Origin: Vulcanimicrobiota bacterium
GTDB taxonomy: Bacteria; Vulcanimicrobiota; Vulcanimicrobiia; Vulcanimicrobiales; Vulcanimicrobiaceae
DNA length: 64,000 nucleotides
NCBI GenBank assembly: GCA_003151115.1
Contig: PLWS01000005.1
Location: 186,001-250,000 of the forward strand
Reading direction: 5' to 3'
The position numbers and the translations under genes are program-made. Below, piece by piece: positions 9,594 to 18,291 of the stretch (positions are counted from its first letter, which is position 1; each line of letters starts with the position of its first letter). A model generated the notes under the pieces. That model was not told where the DNA came from. It saw only the letters and a program-made list of their open reading frames with translations, and did no database searches.

Positions 9594-11022
9594 GCACGCG
9601 ATTCTCGGCGCGGCAGCGATGCTGGCTGGATGCGCGCATCCGCCCGCGCCGAAGCCGGCGATTCCGATCGCGCACCGTCCGGTTGCGCCCGCGTGGGGAG
9701 AGGCGGCGAAGCGTGAATTGCGCGGTGTCGTCGCGCGCGCGCTCGCTCCGGCGATCGCGCTTTCTTACGATTGGAGCTGCGCGGTTATCGCGCAAAACGG
9801 CGTGCTGCTCTACGCCGACCGCAGCACGCACGCCGTCACTCCGGCTTCGACGCAGAAATTGATCGTGGCCGCTGTCGTGCTGGCGCGCTTCGATCCGGCA
9901 TTCCGGTTTCACACGCGCTTCGCGAGCGCACAGCCGCCGAGTAACGGCACGATCGCCGGCGAGTTTTGGCTTGCCGGTTCGGGCGATCCGTCATTGCGCT
10001 CGGACGATCTGCGTCGCGGCGTTCAAAAAATTCGCGCGGCGGGCGTTCGCGCGATCGAGGGTGGCGTTGCCGTCGACGCCAGCGCTTTGGCGGGACCGGA
10101 ACTCAATCCGTTCTGGAACCCGGGCGATGTGAACGAAGATTTTATGGCGCCGACCAGCGGGGTTTCGGTTGACGAAGATACGGTGGAATTTCGAATCGCG
10201 GGAACGACCGCCGGTCAGGCTGCAAGCGTCCGCGTCAAGCCGCAAAGCAGCGCGGTGAGTTACTACGGATCGATCGCAACCGGTTACGCGGACGACGTGA
10301 TCGTCGCAGCGATGGGAACGCCCGGCGTCTTTCGGATAAGCGGAACTATTCCGCCCGGCGTGCGCGAGACGTTCTACTTGCCGGTGCACGACATTCCGCA
10401 ATACGCCGGCGCCGTGCTCTCCGGATTTTTGCGCGAAACGGGAATTACGGTAGCCGGCACTCCGCGCACCGGAAAGGTTCCGCGCGATGCGTATACACTT
10501 TGGGATCATCCGTCGCCGGCGTTGACGCAGCTCGTCCACCACATGCTGATTTTCTCGGACAATCATTTCGCGGAGCAATTCTTGCGGCTGCTCGGCGCGC
10601 CGCGCGGACGTGCCGACGACGCGCACGGGCTCGCGGCCGAGCGCGTCATCTTAAAGGACGAACGCATTCCGACGCCGGGACTCCATCTCGTGGACGGCAG
10701 CGGATTGGCTGAAGCGAACCGGATCGCCGCGATTACGTTGGTGCGGCTGCTAGCGCATAGCGATTCGGACCTGCGAGGGAATGCGCTTTATCCCGTGCTG
10801 GCCCGCGGCGGATTGGACGGCACCTTGAAGTGGTACCATTTCGTGCAAGCAAGCGGGCGCGTTCGCGCCAAGAGCGGACACCTGGCTTCGGTTTCGGCGC
10901 TTGCCGGATACGTGAACACCCGCCATCACGGGCGAGTCGCCTTCGCGTTTCTCTTCAACGGCTTACGCGATCAGGCCGACCGGGCTGTCGCAGCCGCAAT
11001 CGATCGCATCGCGCAGCGCTGA
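9532..11022 (+). CDS. dacB: D-alanyl-D-alanine carboxypeptidase/endopeptidase (PBP4/DacB, S13 family), lipoprotein
   Basis: Penicillin-binding peptidase trimming or cleaving peptidoglycan cross-links outside the inner membrane. The serine-peptidase motifs are all present: SxxK as STQK in TPASTQKLIVAAVVLARF, SxN as SDN in IFSDNHFAEQFL, and KTG as KSG in RAKSGHLASVSALAGYV. The N-terminus has a short hydrophobic stretch ending in the lipobox MLAGC, so it is probably lipid-anchored. The start is uncertain: ATG 9532 is used, GTG 9541 is possible, and both lie inside the 3' end of the aminopeptidase gene. Length 496 fits the family. Confidence 0.9.
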   Translation: MHCVKNTVRSKRSSTRFRALKHAILGAAAMLAGCAHPPAPKPAIPIAHRPVAPAWGEAAKRELRGVVARALAPAIALSYDWSCAVIAQNGVLLYADRSTHAVTPASTQKLIVAAVVLARFDPAFRFHTRFASAQPPSNGTIAGEFWLAGSGDPSLRSDDLRRGVQKIRAAGVRAIEGGVAVDASALAGPELNPFWNPGDVNEDFMAPTSGVSVDEDTVEFRIAGTTAGQAASVRVKPQSSAVSYYGSIATGYADDVIVAAMGTPGVFRISGTIPPGVRETFYLPVHDIPQYAGAVLSGFLRETGITVAGTPRTGKVPRDAYTLWDHPSPALTQLVHHMLIFSDNHFAEQFLRLLGAPRGRADDAHGLAAERVILKDERIPTPGLHLVDGSGLAEANRIAAITLVRLLAHSDSDLRGNALYPVLARGGLDGTLKWYHFVQASGRVRAKSGHLASVSALAGYVNTRHHGRVAFAFLFNGLRDQADRAVAAAIDRIAQR

Positions 11023-11062
11023 GCGGGGCGCTTGCTAGGCTAGGCCGAAACGACTGAGTTCG

Positions 11063-12490
11063 ATGGTACCGATTAGCTTCGCCCTGATCATGCGCGTCGA
11101 GATGCCGAAGAGCCCCGGCGCGTTCAGCCAGCTCGCGGCGGTGATCGGTGACGCCGGCGGAGTCATCGCGGCCGTCGACATGCGCGCGCCTGGAAAGTCG
11201 ACGGTGGTGCGGGACATTACCGTCAACGTCAGCTCCGAATCGATCGGTAAAGCCGTGCGCGACGCGGTCGAAGCGATCGACGGCGTGACCGTCGTCTTCG
11301 TTTCCGACAGCACGTTTCTAGCGCATCTCGGCGGCAAGATTACGATCGACCCGAAGATTCCGATAAAAACGCGCCAAGATCTTTCGACCGTCTATACGCC
11401 CGGCGTCGCGCGCGTCTCCATGGCGATCGCCGCCGATCCGAGCAAAGCATTCAATCTTTCGATCAAGCGTAATTTAGTCGCGGTCGTTACCGACGGCACC
11501 GCGGTATTGGGCTTGGGCGACATCGGTCCGTTCGGCGCGCTTCCGGTGATGGAAGGTAAAGCGATGCTGTTCAAACAGTTCGCGGGGATCGACGCTTTCC
11601 CGATCTGCCTCGACACCAAAGACGTGGACGAGATTGTGGAAACGGTCGTGCACATAGCGCCCGTCTTCGGCGGGATAAACTTGGAAGATATTTCGGCGCC
11701 GCGCTGCTTCGAGATCGAGGAGCGGCTGATCGAAGCGCTCGATATCCCGGTGATGCACGACGATCAGCACGGCACGGCCGTGGTGATCCTTGCGGCACTC
11801 ATCAACGCATCGCGTGTCGTGGGCAAAGACATGCGCGATCTGCAGATCGTCGTGGCCGGAAGCGGCGCCGCCGGAACCGCCACGATCAAGATGCTGCTCG
11901 AAGCCGGTGTGCGCGACGTGATTCCGGTCGACCGGCCGGGCGCGCTCAACCGCACCGATCGCTACGAAAACTCGCACTGGCGCTGGCTGGCCGAGAACAC
12001 CAACCGCGAAAACCGTCGCGGTTCGCTCGCCGAAGTGCTCAAAGGCTCCGACGTTTTCATCGGCGTTTCGGCGCCGGGCATCCTGAAACCCGAAGATATC
12101 AAGGGAATGGCGCGCGACCCGATCGTGCTGGCGATGGCAAACCCGACCCCGGAAATCATGCCCGACGTTGCGGAGCCTTATGTTGCCGTCATCGCAACCG
12201 GCCGCTCGGATTTTCCGAACCAAGTCAATAACTTGCTGGCGTTTCCGGGAATATTCCGCGGCGCGCTCGATTCGCGCGCGCGGCGCATCACCGAGAAGAT
12301 GTTACTTGCTGCGGCGCACGCCATCGCCTCGATCGTCGGCGATGAATGCAGTGCTGAATACATCTTGCCCAGCGTCTTTGATTCCCGCGTCGTTGAAGCG
12401 GTTGCGAAAGCGGTCGCGTCGGCGGCGGTTGAGGAAGGAGTGGCGCGGCGGCACGTTTTGAGTGAAGGCGAACCCGCGCAATGGCATTAG
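11063..12490 (+). CDS. NAD(P)-dependent malic enzyme with N-terminal ACT domain
   Basis: Oxidative decarboxylation of malate to pyruvate. Residues 1 to about 75 form an ACT-like regulatory domain (FALIMRVEMPKSPGAFSQLA). The malic enzyme core follows, with YTPGVARVSMAIA, the Tyr/Lys region KRNLVAVVTDGTAVLGLGD, the metal-binding segment HDDQHGTAVV, the dinucleotide fold VVAGSGAAGTATIKML, and the signature MANPTPEIMPD. It is 475 residues, the short bacterial form plus ACT. The ACT domain suggests allosteric control by a small ligand, which is unknown. It overlaps the response regulator downstream by 10 bases. Confidence 0.93.
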   Translation: MVPISFALIMRVEMPKSPGAFSQLAAVIGDAGGVIAAVDMRAPGKSTVVRDITVNVSSESIGKAVRDAVEAIDGVTVVFVSDSTFLAHLGGKITIDPKIPIKTRQDLSTVYTPGVARVSMAIAADPSKAFNLSIKRNLVAVVTDGTAVLGLGDIGPFGALPVMEGKAMLFKQFAGIDAFPICLDTKDVDEIVETVVHIAPVFGGINLEDISAPRCFEIEERLIEALDIPVMHDDQHGTAVVILAALINASRVVGKDMRDLQIVVAGSGAAGTATIKMLLEAGVRDVIPVDRPGALNRTDRYENSHWRWLAENTNRENRRGSLAEVLKGSDVFIGVSAPGILKPEDIKGMARDPIVLAMANPTPEIMPDVAEPYVAVIATGRSDFPNQVNNLLAFPGIFRGALDSRARRITEKMLLAAAHAIASIVGDECSAEYILPSVFDSRVVEAVAKAVASAAVEEGVARRHVLSEGEPAQWH

Positions 12491-13173
12491 CGCGCATTCT
12501 CGTTATCGAAGACGACGAAGAAGTCTCCAAACTCGAACAAGCCGTACTCGAACGAGCGGGTTACGAAGTTCGCGTGACCCGCAGCGGAGCGCAAGGCTTG
12601 GAACTGGCGGATTCTTATAAGCCCGATGCCGTAATCCTCGACATCGGCCTGCCCGACATTTCGGGGCTCGACGTGTGCACCACACTTTCGAATACGACGA
12701 GCGCGTTCATATTGATGGTCAGCGGACATTCGCGCGAGCAAGACGTGCTGCTCGGGCTCGGCCTCGGCGCCGACGATTACATCACCAAACCGTTTTCGGG
12801 AAACGAACTGGTGGCGCGCGTCGCCAGTTTCTTGCGCCGCCGCGAAAAGTATCTCCAGAAGCAAGACGATGCGGGCCTGCTGCAAATCGGGAACGCGCAA
12901 CTCGTGCGCGATTTCCACACGCTCAAATACGACGATCGCACGATCACGCTGACGGCGCTGGAGTTCCGGCTGCTTTGGTTCCTGGCTGAAGGCGAAGGCC
13001 GCTTGCTGACGCGCGCGCAGATTCTCGAACAGGTGTGGAACGACACGTCCGGCGTGCCGACGCGCGTCGTCGACGTGCACATCGCTGCGTTGCGTAAGAA
13101 GATGTCTGAAGTGGAGGCCCCGTTAGAGATCGCAAGCGTCCGCGGCATCGGGTATCGCCTCGACACGAAGTAA
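12481..13173 (+). CDS. OmpR/PhoB-type response regulator
   Basis: Two-component DNA-binding regulator, 230 residues. The receiver domain (1 to about 120) has the acidic pair IEDDEE, the phospho-acceptor Asp in DAVILDIGLPDISG, the conserved Ser in MVSGHS, and the Lys in YITKPF. The C-terminal winged helix (about 135-230) shows the expected LTALEFRLLWFLAEGEGRLL, then VWNDTSGVPTRVVDVHIAALRKK and SVRGIGYRLD. No histidine kinase gene is adjacent, so it is orphan within the window. Co-transcription with the malic enzyme is suggested by the overlap, but target genes cannot be inferred. Confidence 0.95.
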   Translation: MALARILVIEDDEEVSKLEQAVLERAGYEVRVTRSGAQGLELADSYKPDAVILDIGLPDISGLDVCTTLSNTTSAFILMVSGHSREQDVLLGLGLGADDYITKPFSGNELVARVASFLRRREKYLQKQDDAGLLQIGNAQLVRDFHTLKYDDRTITLTALEFRLLWFLAEGEGRLLTRAQILEQVWNDTSGVPTRVVDVHIAALRKKMSEVEAPLEIASVRGIGYRLDTK

Positions 13174-13219
13174 GGCGCCCGGCAGGTGAGCCTCTTCAAA
13201 CGTTCGTAACCCAGGACGG

Positions 13220-15985
13220 GTGCCCCTGACGCTTCTCGCCTTCGCGCTGACCCTGTATTCCGCGCCCGCCGGCAACCGTATCGCCGGAGCTCCCAATCCC
13301 AGTAACCCGTACAACGTCATCTTGCCGAACGGCCGCTCCGTCGCGCCGGTCGGCCGCAGCGTCGTGGTCGGAATGAACGCGTTGGGCGTCGCGCTTTCGC
13401 CGGACGGAAAATACGCGATCGTTTCCAACGACGACGAACGTGAAGCTACCGCAATCAGCCGGTACACGCAAGTACACGGCGGCTACTCGCTGACCGTCGT
13501 CAATACTGCGACGATGCGCGTGACCGATAATTACACGACCAAGGACATGAAGCTTTTTCTGGGCGTCGTGGCCCTGAACGATCCGGCGCATCCCGGACAG
13601 ACGCTGGTCATCGTTGCGGGCGGCGGAAACGATACGATCTCTTTCTTCCATTTGGATTCGGCCGGCAAGCTGCAGCCGGATGCACCGGCTCTGCAGACGA
13701 TGCCGCCGGTGCCTTTGCCCAGCAGACCGCTCTATGTCAACGCGAATCGCGCTTTCCCGGGATCCATCGCGCTCTCGCCCGATCGCCGCGTCGCTTATGT
13801 CGTAAATAATCTCGGCAACGCTGTCACCGACGTCGATGTCGCGACCCGCCGCCGTTTGCACGACGGGCCGCCATTTGCGGTCGGATACTTCCCGTACGGC
13901 GCAGCGGTTGCCGGGCGCCGTCTCTATGTCACCAATCCCGGACTATCGATCTACGAGAACTTGCCCTCTCCGGTGCGTTATCCGGAGTTTGCAAACGTTC
14001 CAGCCGCACCGCAATTCGCCCAATCGCTGACGGTGCTGCCGCTATCCGCAACCGGCGTCATCGACGGCACGGCGATCGGTAGCGTGAGTTTGGACGCCAC
14101 GCCCGACGGCGTGCAAAATGTCGGCGGCGCGCAGCCGACCGCAATCGCGATCTCCAAAAACGGCCGCTATGCGTACGTGTGTATGAGTAATGTCGATCGC
14201 GTTGCCGTCGTGGACTTGCTCGGCGCGCCTCGGGTGGTAAGCGGCGTCGAGCTGCGGCTCTTCGACAAGTCGCCGTACGGCATGCAGCCTAACGCCATCG
14301 TCACCAGCGCCGACGGCAAGCGCGTTTACGTGGCACTGGCGGGTCTCAACGCGGTGGCGGTACTTAATGCCAAAGTGCCCTCCCGTCTGCGTCGCTTGGG
14401 ACTCATTCCGACCGGCTGGTATCCGACCGCGCTCGCGTTATCGCGCGATGGCCGCTATCTCTACGTTGCCAATGCGAGAGGATTTGGGCAGGAACCGAAT
14501 TTCGACGGCGCCGTTCCAACGCACACCTCCAACGGGCGCGTTCTGCAAGTGCTCCAAGACAGTAATGTCGTCTGGTCTACGCTCCAGAAGATCGACCTGC
14601 GCAAGCTTCCGCTGACGGCAACGACACTCTCGACCCTGAAATACACGCGCGTACCGCGCATTCCGCCGCCAAATACGATGGTTCCGCCGCTACGTTCGCT
14701 CGAACGCAGCAGGTTTATCAAACACGTCGTCTTTATTTTGGAAGAAAACAAAACGTACGACGCGATGCTGGGCGATCTCACCGACGCGCAGGGGCAGCCG
14801 TACGGCAGGGGCGAACCGGCTCTCGTTTCGTTCGGTCAGGACGTTACGCCGAATCTCCACCAACTCGCCCGCGATTTCGCTTTAGCGGTCAATATCTACG
14901 CGGACGGCGACGAGTCCGATGCGGGCCATCAGTTTGCGACCGCAGGTATTGCGAGCTCGTACTCCGAGAAGACGCTGCTGGTAAAAAATAGCCGGTACCC
15001 ATTCGTTTACAAGAACGAAGACGTCGAGGATTATCCGCGCGCGGGATATATTTTCAACAATGCCGCGCGCGCCGGCATTACGTACCGCGACTATGGAGAT
15101 TTGATCCGCTTGTCGGGTTACGACCAAGGCGGAGCGCACGACCCGCGGACGGACGATCCCAACTTCCGCGGCATGAACGATCAGAGCGCGCCCACGAGCG
15201 GCTTGGGCGGGCTGTATTCGCTGAACACGCTGGCCCCGGCGGCGTTGAAAGATCATATCGATATGAATTATCCGGGCTGGAACTTGCGCATTCGTGACGT
15301 GAGGCGCGCCAATGAATACATCGCCGATTTTCGCAATCAGCCGATGCCGGACTTCACCTACATTTGGCTGCCGAGCGATCACGCCGGTGTCGGCCCGGAT
15401 ATTCCGCCCATACCTGAGGAAGTTGCCGACGGGGATCGCGCGCTGGGCGCGATCGTCGATTTCATCAGCCACCAGCCCGAATGGGATTCGACCGCTATTT
15501 TCATAACGCCCGACGATGCGCAGAGTTCTCGCGACCACGTGAGCGAACACCGGCTTTATGCGATCGTCGTTTCACCCTATGCGCGCCGTCATTATACGAG
15601 TCCGGTCCACCTCTCAACCGTAAGCATCCTCAAGACCGAAGAGGAACTGCTCGGACTGCCGGCGCTTTCGCTCGGCGATTTGCTGGCGACCGACATGGCC
15701 GATTTCTTTACCGCATCAGCGGCCGACGCCGCGCCGTACAACGCTATTCCGGTTCCGACGCAAACGGCCAGCGCCGAAGGGCGCCGCATCGCGGCGCTGC
15801 TCGCATATACGGATCAAAGCGGGCCCGATGCCGACGTGCAACGGTCGGCGCGTTTGATCGATCTTTCACGCCAAGCCGATAAGCTCGCGGCGCAGCGAGG
15901 GGCCGTCGACGCGGCCCAGTATGCCGCCGCGCAACACGCGCTCTATGCGGCCGCACTGCGCGCCGTTGGCAAGGACGTAAAGTGA
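13220..15985 (+). CDS. Secreted YncE-type beta-propeller fused to a phosphoesterase (alkaline-phosphatase-like) domain
   Basis: 921-residue exported protein with a short signal-peptide-like start (LTLLAFALTLYSAPA). Residues about 40-460 contain YVTN-style repeats (ALSPDGKYAIVSNDD, ALSPDRRVAYVVNNLGN, AISKNGRYAYVCMSNVDRV, ALSRDGRYLYVANARG), predicted as a seven-bladed propeller. From about residue 500 a phosphoesterase domain begins (KHVVFILEENKTYDAMLGD) and continues with metal-site-like segments YADGDESDAGHQFATAG, TYIWLPSDHAG and TPDDAQSSRDHVSEHR. The GTG start at 13220 follows an AGGA-like sequence. It overlaps the next gene by 4 bases (GTGA). The substrate, presumably a phosphomonoester or phosphodiester, is unknown. 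Confidence 0.88.
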   Translation: MPLTLLAFALTLYSAPAGNRIAGAPNPSNPYNVILPNGRSVAPVGRSVVVGMNALGVALSPDGKYAIVSNDDEREATAISRYTQVHGGYSLTVVNTATMRVTDNYTTKDMKLFLGVVALNDPAHPGQTLVIVAGGGNDTISFFHLDSAGKLQPDAPALQTMPPVPLPSRPLYVNANRAFPGSIALSPDRRVAYVVNNLGNAVTDVDVATRRRLHDGPPFAVGYFPYGAAVAGRRLYVTNPGLSIYENLPSPVRYPEFANVPAAPQFAQSLTVLPLSATGVIDGTAIGSVSLDATPDGVQNVGGAQPTAIAISKNGRYAYVCMSNVDRVAVVDLLGAPRVVSGVELRLFDKSPYGMQPNAIVTSADGKRVYVALAGLNAVAVLNAKVPSRLRRLGLIPTGWYPTALALSRDGRYLYVANARGFGQEPNFDGAVPTHTSNGRVLQVLQDSNVVWSTLQKIDLRKLPLTATTLSTLKYTRVPRIPPPNTMVPPLRSLERSRFIKHVVFILEENKTYDAMLGDLTDAQGQPYGRGEPALVSFGQDVTPNLHQLARDFALAVNIYADGDESDAGHQFATAGIASSYSEKTLLVKNSRYPFVYKNEDVEDYPRAGYIFNNAARAGITYRDYGDLIRLSGYDQGGAHDPRTDDPNFRGMNDQSAPTSGLGGLYSLNTLAPAALKDHIDMNYPGWNLRIRDVRRANEYIADFRNQPMPDFTYIWLPSDHAGVGPDIPPIPEEVADGDRALGAIVDFISHQPEWDSTAIFITPDDAQSSRDHVSEHRLYAIVVSPYARRHYTSPVHLSTVSILKTEEELLGLPALSLGDLLATDMADFFTASAADAAPYNAIPVPTQTASAEGRRIAALLAYTDQSGPDADVQRSARLIDLSRQADKLAAQRGAVDAAQYAAAQHALYAAALRAVGKDVK

Positions 15986-16815
15986 GCGGGAATTCTGTAG
16001 ACTACGGCCCGCGCTTGATTGCAAGCCCGGCGGCTGCCTTGCGTCGCGCGCTCATCGTGATGCCTTCGCGAGCGATCGAAAACGCGCGGCCGCTGCAGGG
16101 CGAACCGAACGCGGTGCACACGCGCGCCGTGGCGGAGTTCGAAGTCTTCGCCAAAACGCTGCGTTTTTTCGGCTGTGAGGTCGTCGAATTGCAAAACTCG
16201 TCCGACGATCCGCTGGCGAGCGCGGTTGCCGACGTCGCAATCGTCTTTGAATCAGGCGCCGCGATCATGCGCCCCTCGTCACCCGCACGCCGCGCGGAAG
16301 CCGCGTGGATCGAAGCGGAGTTTGAAAAGCGCGATGTCCCGATCGCCGCGCACCTTTCCGCGCCCGGGCTGCTGGATGGAAGCGACGTCGTGCTGGCGGG
16401 CAAGACGGCGTTTATCGGCAGCAGCCGGCGCAGCAACGCGCTCGGGCGCGACGGCTTCGCGCGAATCGCGCAAGCCCACGGATTTATGCCGGTCGAGGTG
16501 CCTTTGGCGCCCGGCGTTCCTTCGCTGCGCGCAGTGTGCGGCGTGCTCTCCGACGACGAGCTGGTGATCGCGACGGAGCGGCTGGACCGGTCGCTGTTTG
16601 CCGGATTCAACACAATTGCGGTCAAGCGCGGAGACGAATTCGGAGCCGGCGTTCTGAACGTCGGACACCGGCACGTGATTGCCGACGTGCGTTTTCCCAG
16701 CGTCATCGACGCGCTGCGCGACGCGGGTACACGCGTGGACGCGATCGACCTTTACGATTTCGGCCGCATCGGATTGACCCCGTCGATGCTTGCGATCGAG
16801 TTGAAACGTGGCTAA
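15982..16815 (+). CDS. DDAH-fold (dimethylargininase/amidinotransferase family) protein lacking catalytic residues
   Basis: 277 residues matching the pentein fold of dimethylarginine dimethylaminohydrolase. The diagnostic segment LLDGSDVVLAGKTAFIGSS, with RRSN after it, aligns with the TLDGGDVLFTGREFFVGLS type sequence of the family. Two key positions differ. The catalytic Cys near the C-terminus, normally in a GLTC-like motif, is GLTPS here, and the catalytic His that should precede the VCGVLSDDELV strand appears as Arg (SLRAVCG). As read, hydrolysis through a Cys-thiouronium intermediate is not possible, so this is probably a binding or regulatory pseudoenzyme. It overlaps both neighbours, suggesting a shared operon. 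Confidence 0.78.
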   Translation: MSGNSVDYGPRLIASPAAALRRALIVMPSRAIENARPLQGEPNAVHTRAVAEFEVFAKTLRFFGCEVVELQNSSDDPLASAVADVAIVFESGAAIMRPSSPARRAEAAWIEAEFEKRDVPIAAHLSAPGLLDGSDVVLAGKTAFIGSSRRSNALGRDGFARIAQAHGFMPVEVPLAPGVPSLRAVCGVLSDDELVIATERLDRSLFAGFNTIAVKRGDEFGAGVLNVGHRHVIADVRFPSVIDALRDAGTRVDAIDLYDFGRIGLTPSMLAIELKRG

Positions 16816-17560
16816 GAAGCAACTGCGCATCGCGATTTTCTCCGACATCCATGGCAACCTCATGGGACTCGAGGCTTGTTTGGCCGATCTGCAGGCGCAA
16901 GGCGGAGCGGACATCCACGTGGCGGCGGGCGATCTGTGCATGGATGGCCCAAAGCCCAAGAAGGTGCTGCAGCGTTTACAGGAGATCGGCGCGCAGTGCT
17001 TGCGCGGCAACACAGATCGTTATATCGGCGCGCAATCAGAGGAAGAGATGGACGGCGCCGACGCAGCCGATCGCAAACAGCTCGACTGGCAGCGCAAAGA
17101 GATCGGCGAGAAGCTGGTTTTGTGGCTGCGCGCGCTCCCGTTTTCGCTGCGCTTTGGAAGCGCAAAGAATCAACTGCTGGTCGTGCACGCAAATCCGACG
17201 AATGACAACGAACATCTCTGGCCGGGAGCGGGGGACGACGTACTAGAGCGGCTGATCGGCGCCGAGCCTGCCGGGACGATCGCATTCGGACACTTACACA
17301 TTCCGTACGTGCGCATATGGCGCGGCAAGATGCTCGTCAACGTCTCTTCGGCGGGCCTGCCGAAGGACGGCGATCCGCGCGCCGGATACGCAATTTTCAC
17401 CGAACGCGCCGGCGGGTGGGAAGTGCGGCACCGCCGCGCCGCCTTCGATGTCAAGAAGGTCGCAACGCAGCTCTCCGACTGCGGCATCCCCGGCAGCTCC
17501 GACCTGATTGCGACGCTGCGCCGTCACCGGTATAAACGATTAAAATCGCTGATTCCTTAG
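16808..17560 (+). CDS. Calcineurin-like metallophosphoesterase (YfcE/MJ0936-like)
   Basis: Small dimetal phosphoesterase, 250 residues. Motif I is IFSDIHGNLMGLEA near residue 10, motif II is VAAGDLCMDGP, motif III is CLRGNTDRYI (GNxD form), the His motif is LLVVHANPTND, and the last motif is IAFGHLHIPYVR (GHxH). The C-terminal part contains the usual SAGLPKDGDPRAGYAIF beta segment. A GTG start overlaps the DDAH-like gene by 8 bases, and the 3' end overlaps the ABC ATPase gene. Members cleave phosphodiesters or nucleotides; the substrate cannot be assigned. Confidence 0.9.
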   Translation: MAKKQLRIAIFSDIHGNLMGLEACLADLQAQGGADIHVAAGDLCMDGPKPKKVLQRLQEIGAQCLRGNTDRYIGAQSEEEMDGADAADRKQLDWQRKEIGEKLVLWLRALPFSLRFGSAKNQLLVVHANPTNDNEHLWPGAGDDVLERLIGAEPAGTIAFGHLHIPYVRIWRGKMLVNVSSAGLPKDGDPRAGYAIFTERAGGWEVRHRRAAFDVKKVATQLSDCGIPGSSDLIATLRRHRYKRLKSLIP

Positions 17561-18291
17561 CGCTCGAAATCTCGCATATCGTCAAGCGTTACGGCGACTT
17601 CACCGCCGTTGACGGCGTTTCGCTGCAAGTTAAAGCGGGCGATTTTTTCGGCTTCCTTGGGCCCAATGGCGCGGGCAAGACGACGACGATCAATGCGATC
17701 GTCGGGCTGGCGCGGCTGAACGGCGGTTCGATCCGCGTCTTCGGCTACGACAACCTGACGCAGTGGCGCGAGGCGCGCCGGTTCATCGGACTGGCTCCGC
17801 AAGAGTATAACTTCGACCGCTACCTTTCGATTCGCGACATTCTCATTTACCAGGCCGGGTATTTCGGAATCCGTGCGCGCGACGTGTCCGAGCGCGCCGA
17901 CATGCTGCTCGAGCGTTTCGGCTTGGCTTCGAAATCAAAGCTGGATTACTTGAAACTTTCGGGCGGGCAGAAGCGCCGGCTCACGTTGGCGCGCGCGCTG
18001 ATCAACTCGCCGCAGCTGCTCATACTGGACGAACCGACGGCGGGCGTCGACGTGGAATTGCGGCTGGAGTTGTGGGAGCTGCTGCAGCAGCTCAACCGCG
18101 AAGGCATGACGATCTTCCTGACAACGCATTATCTGGAGGAAGCCGAGCGGCTGTGCCGCGACGTCGGTATTATCCGCGCGGGAAAACTCGTCGCCCATGA
18201 GCCGATGCAAGAGTTGCTGACGCGCAAGGGCAAGGGTCTGCAAGAAGTCTTCTTGGAACTGACGCGCTCGGCGCCGGCGGAACTCTCATGA
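17539..18291 (+). CDS. ABC-2 type exporter ATP-binding subunit with apparent ATT start
   Basis: ATPase of a two-gene ABC exporter. All motifs are intact: Walker A GPNGAGKTTT, Q-loop LAPQEYNF, signature LSGGQKRRLTLARAL, Walker B LLILDEPTAGVD, and the switch His in FLTTHYLEEAERL. The frame opens after TAA at 17533 and contains no ATG, GTG or TTG before Walker A. The first valid annotated-style start (GTG 17884) would delete half the domain. ATT 17539 is the best candidate, giving 250 residues and placing LALEISHIVKRYGDF at the expected N-terminus; ATC 17545 is an alternative. It overlaps the upstream gene by 22 bases and the permease by 4. Confidence 0.88.
   Translation: MKIADSLALEISHIVKRYGDFTAVDGVSLQVKAGDFFGFLGPNGAGKTTTINAIVGLARLNGGSIRVFGYDNLTQWREARRFIGLAPQEYNFDRYLSIRDILIYQAGYFGIRARDVSERADMLLERFGLASKSKLDYLKLSGGQKRRLTLARALINSPQLLILDEPTAGVDVELRLELWELLQQLNREGMTIFLTTHYLEEAERLCRDVGIIRAGKLVAHEPMQELLTRKGKGLQEVFLELTRSAPAELS

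Noticed and set aside
13220-15985. Two separate genes (propeller and phosphoesterase)
   Set aside because: Single open frame with no start-like boundary between the domains; this fusion is a known family arrangement.
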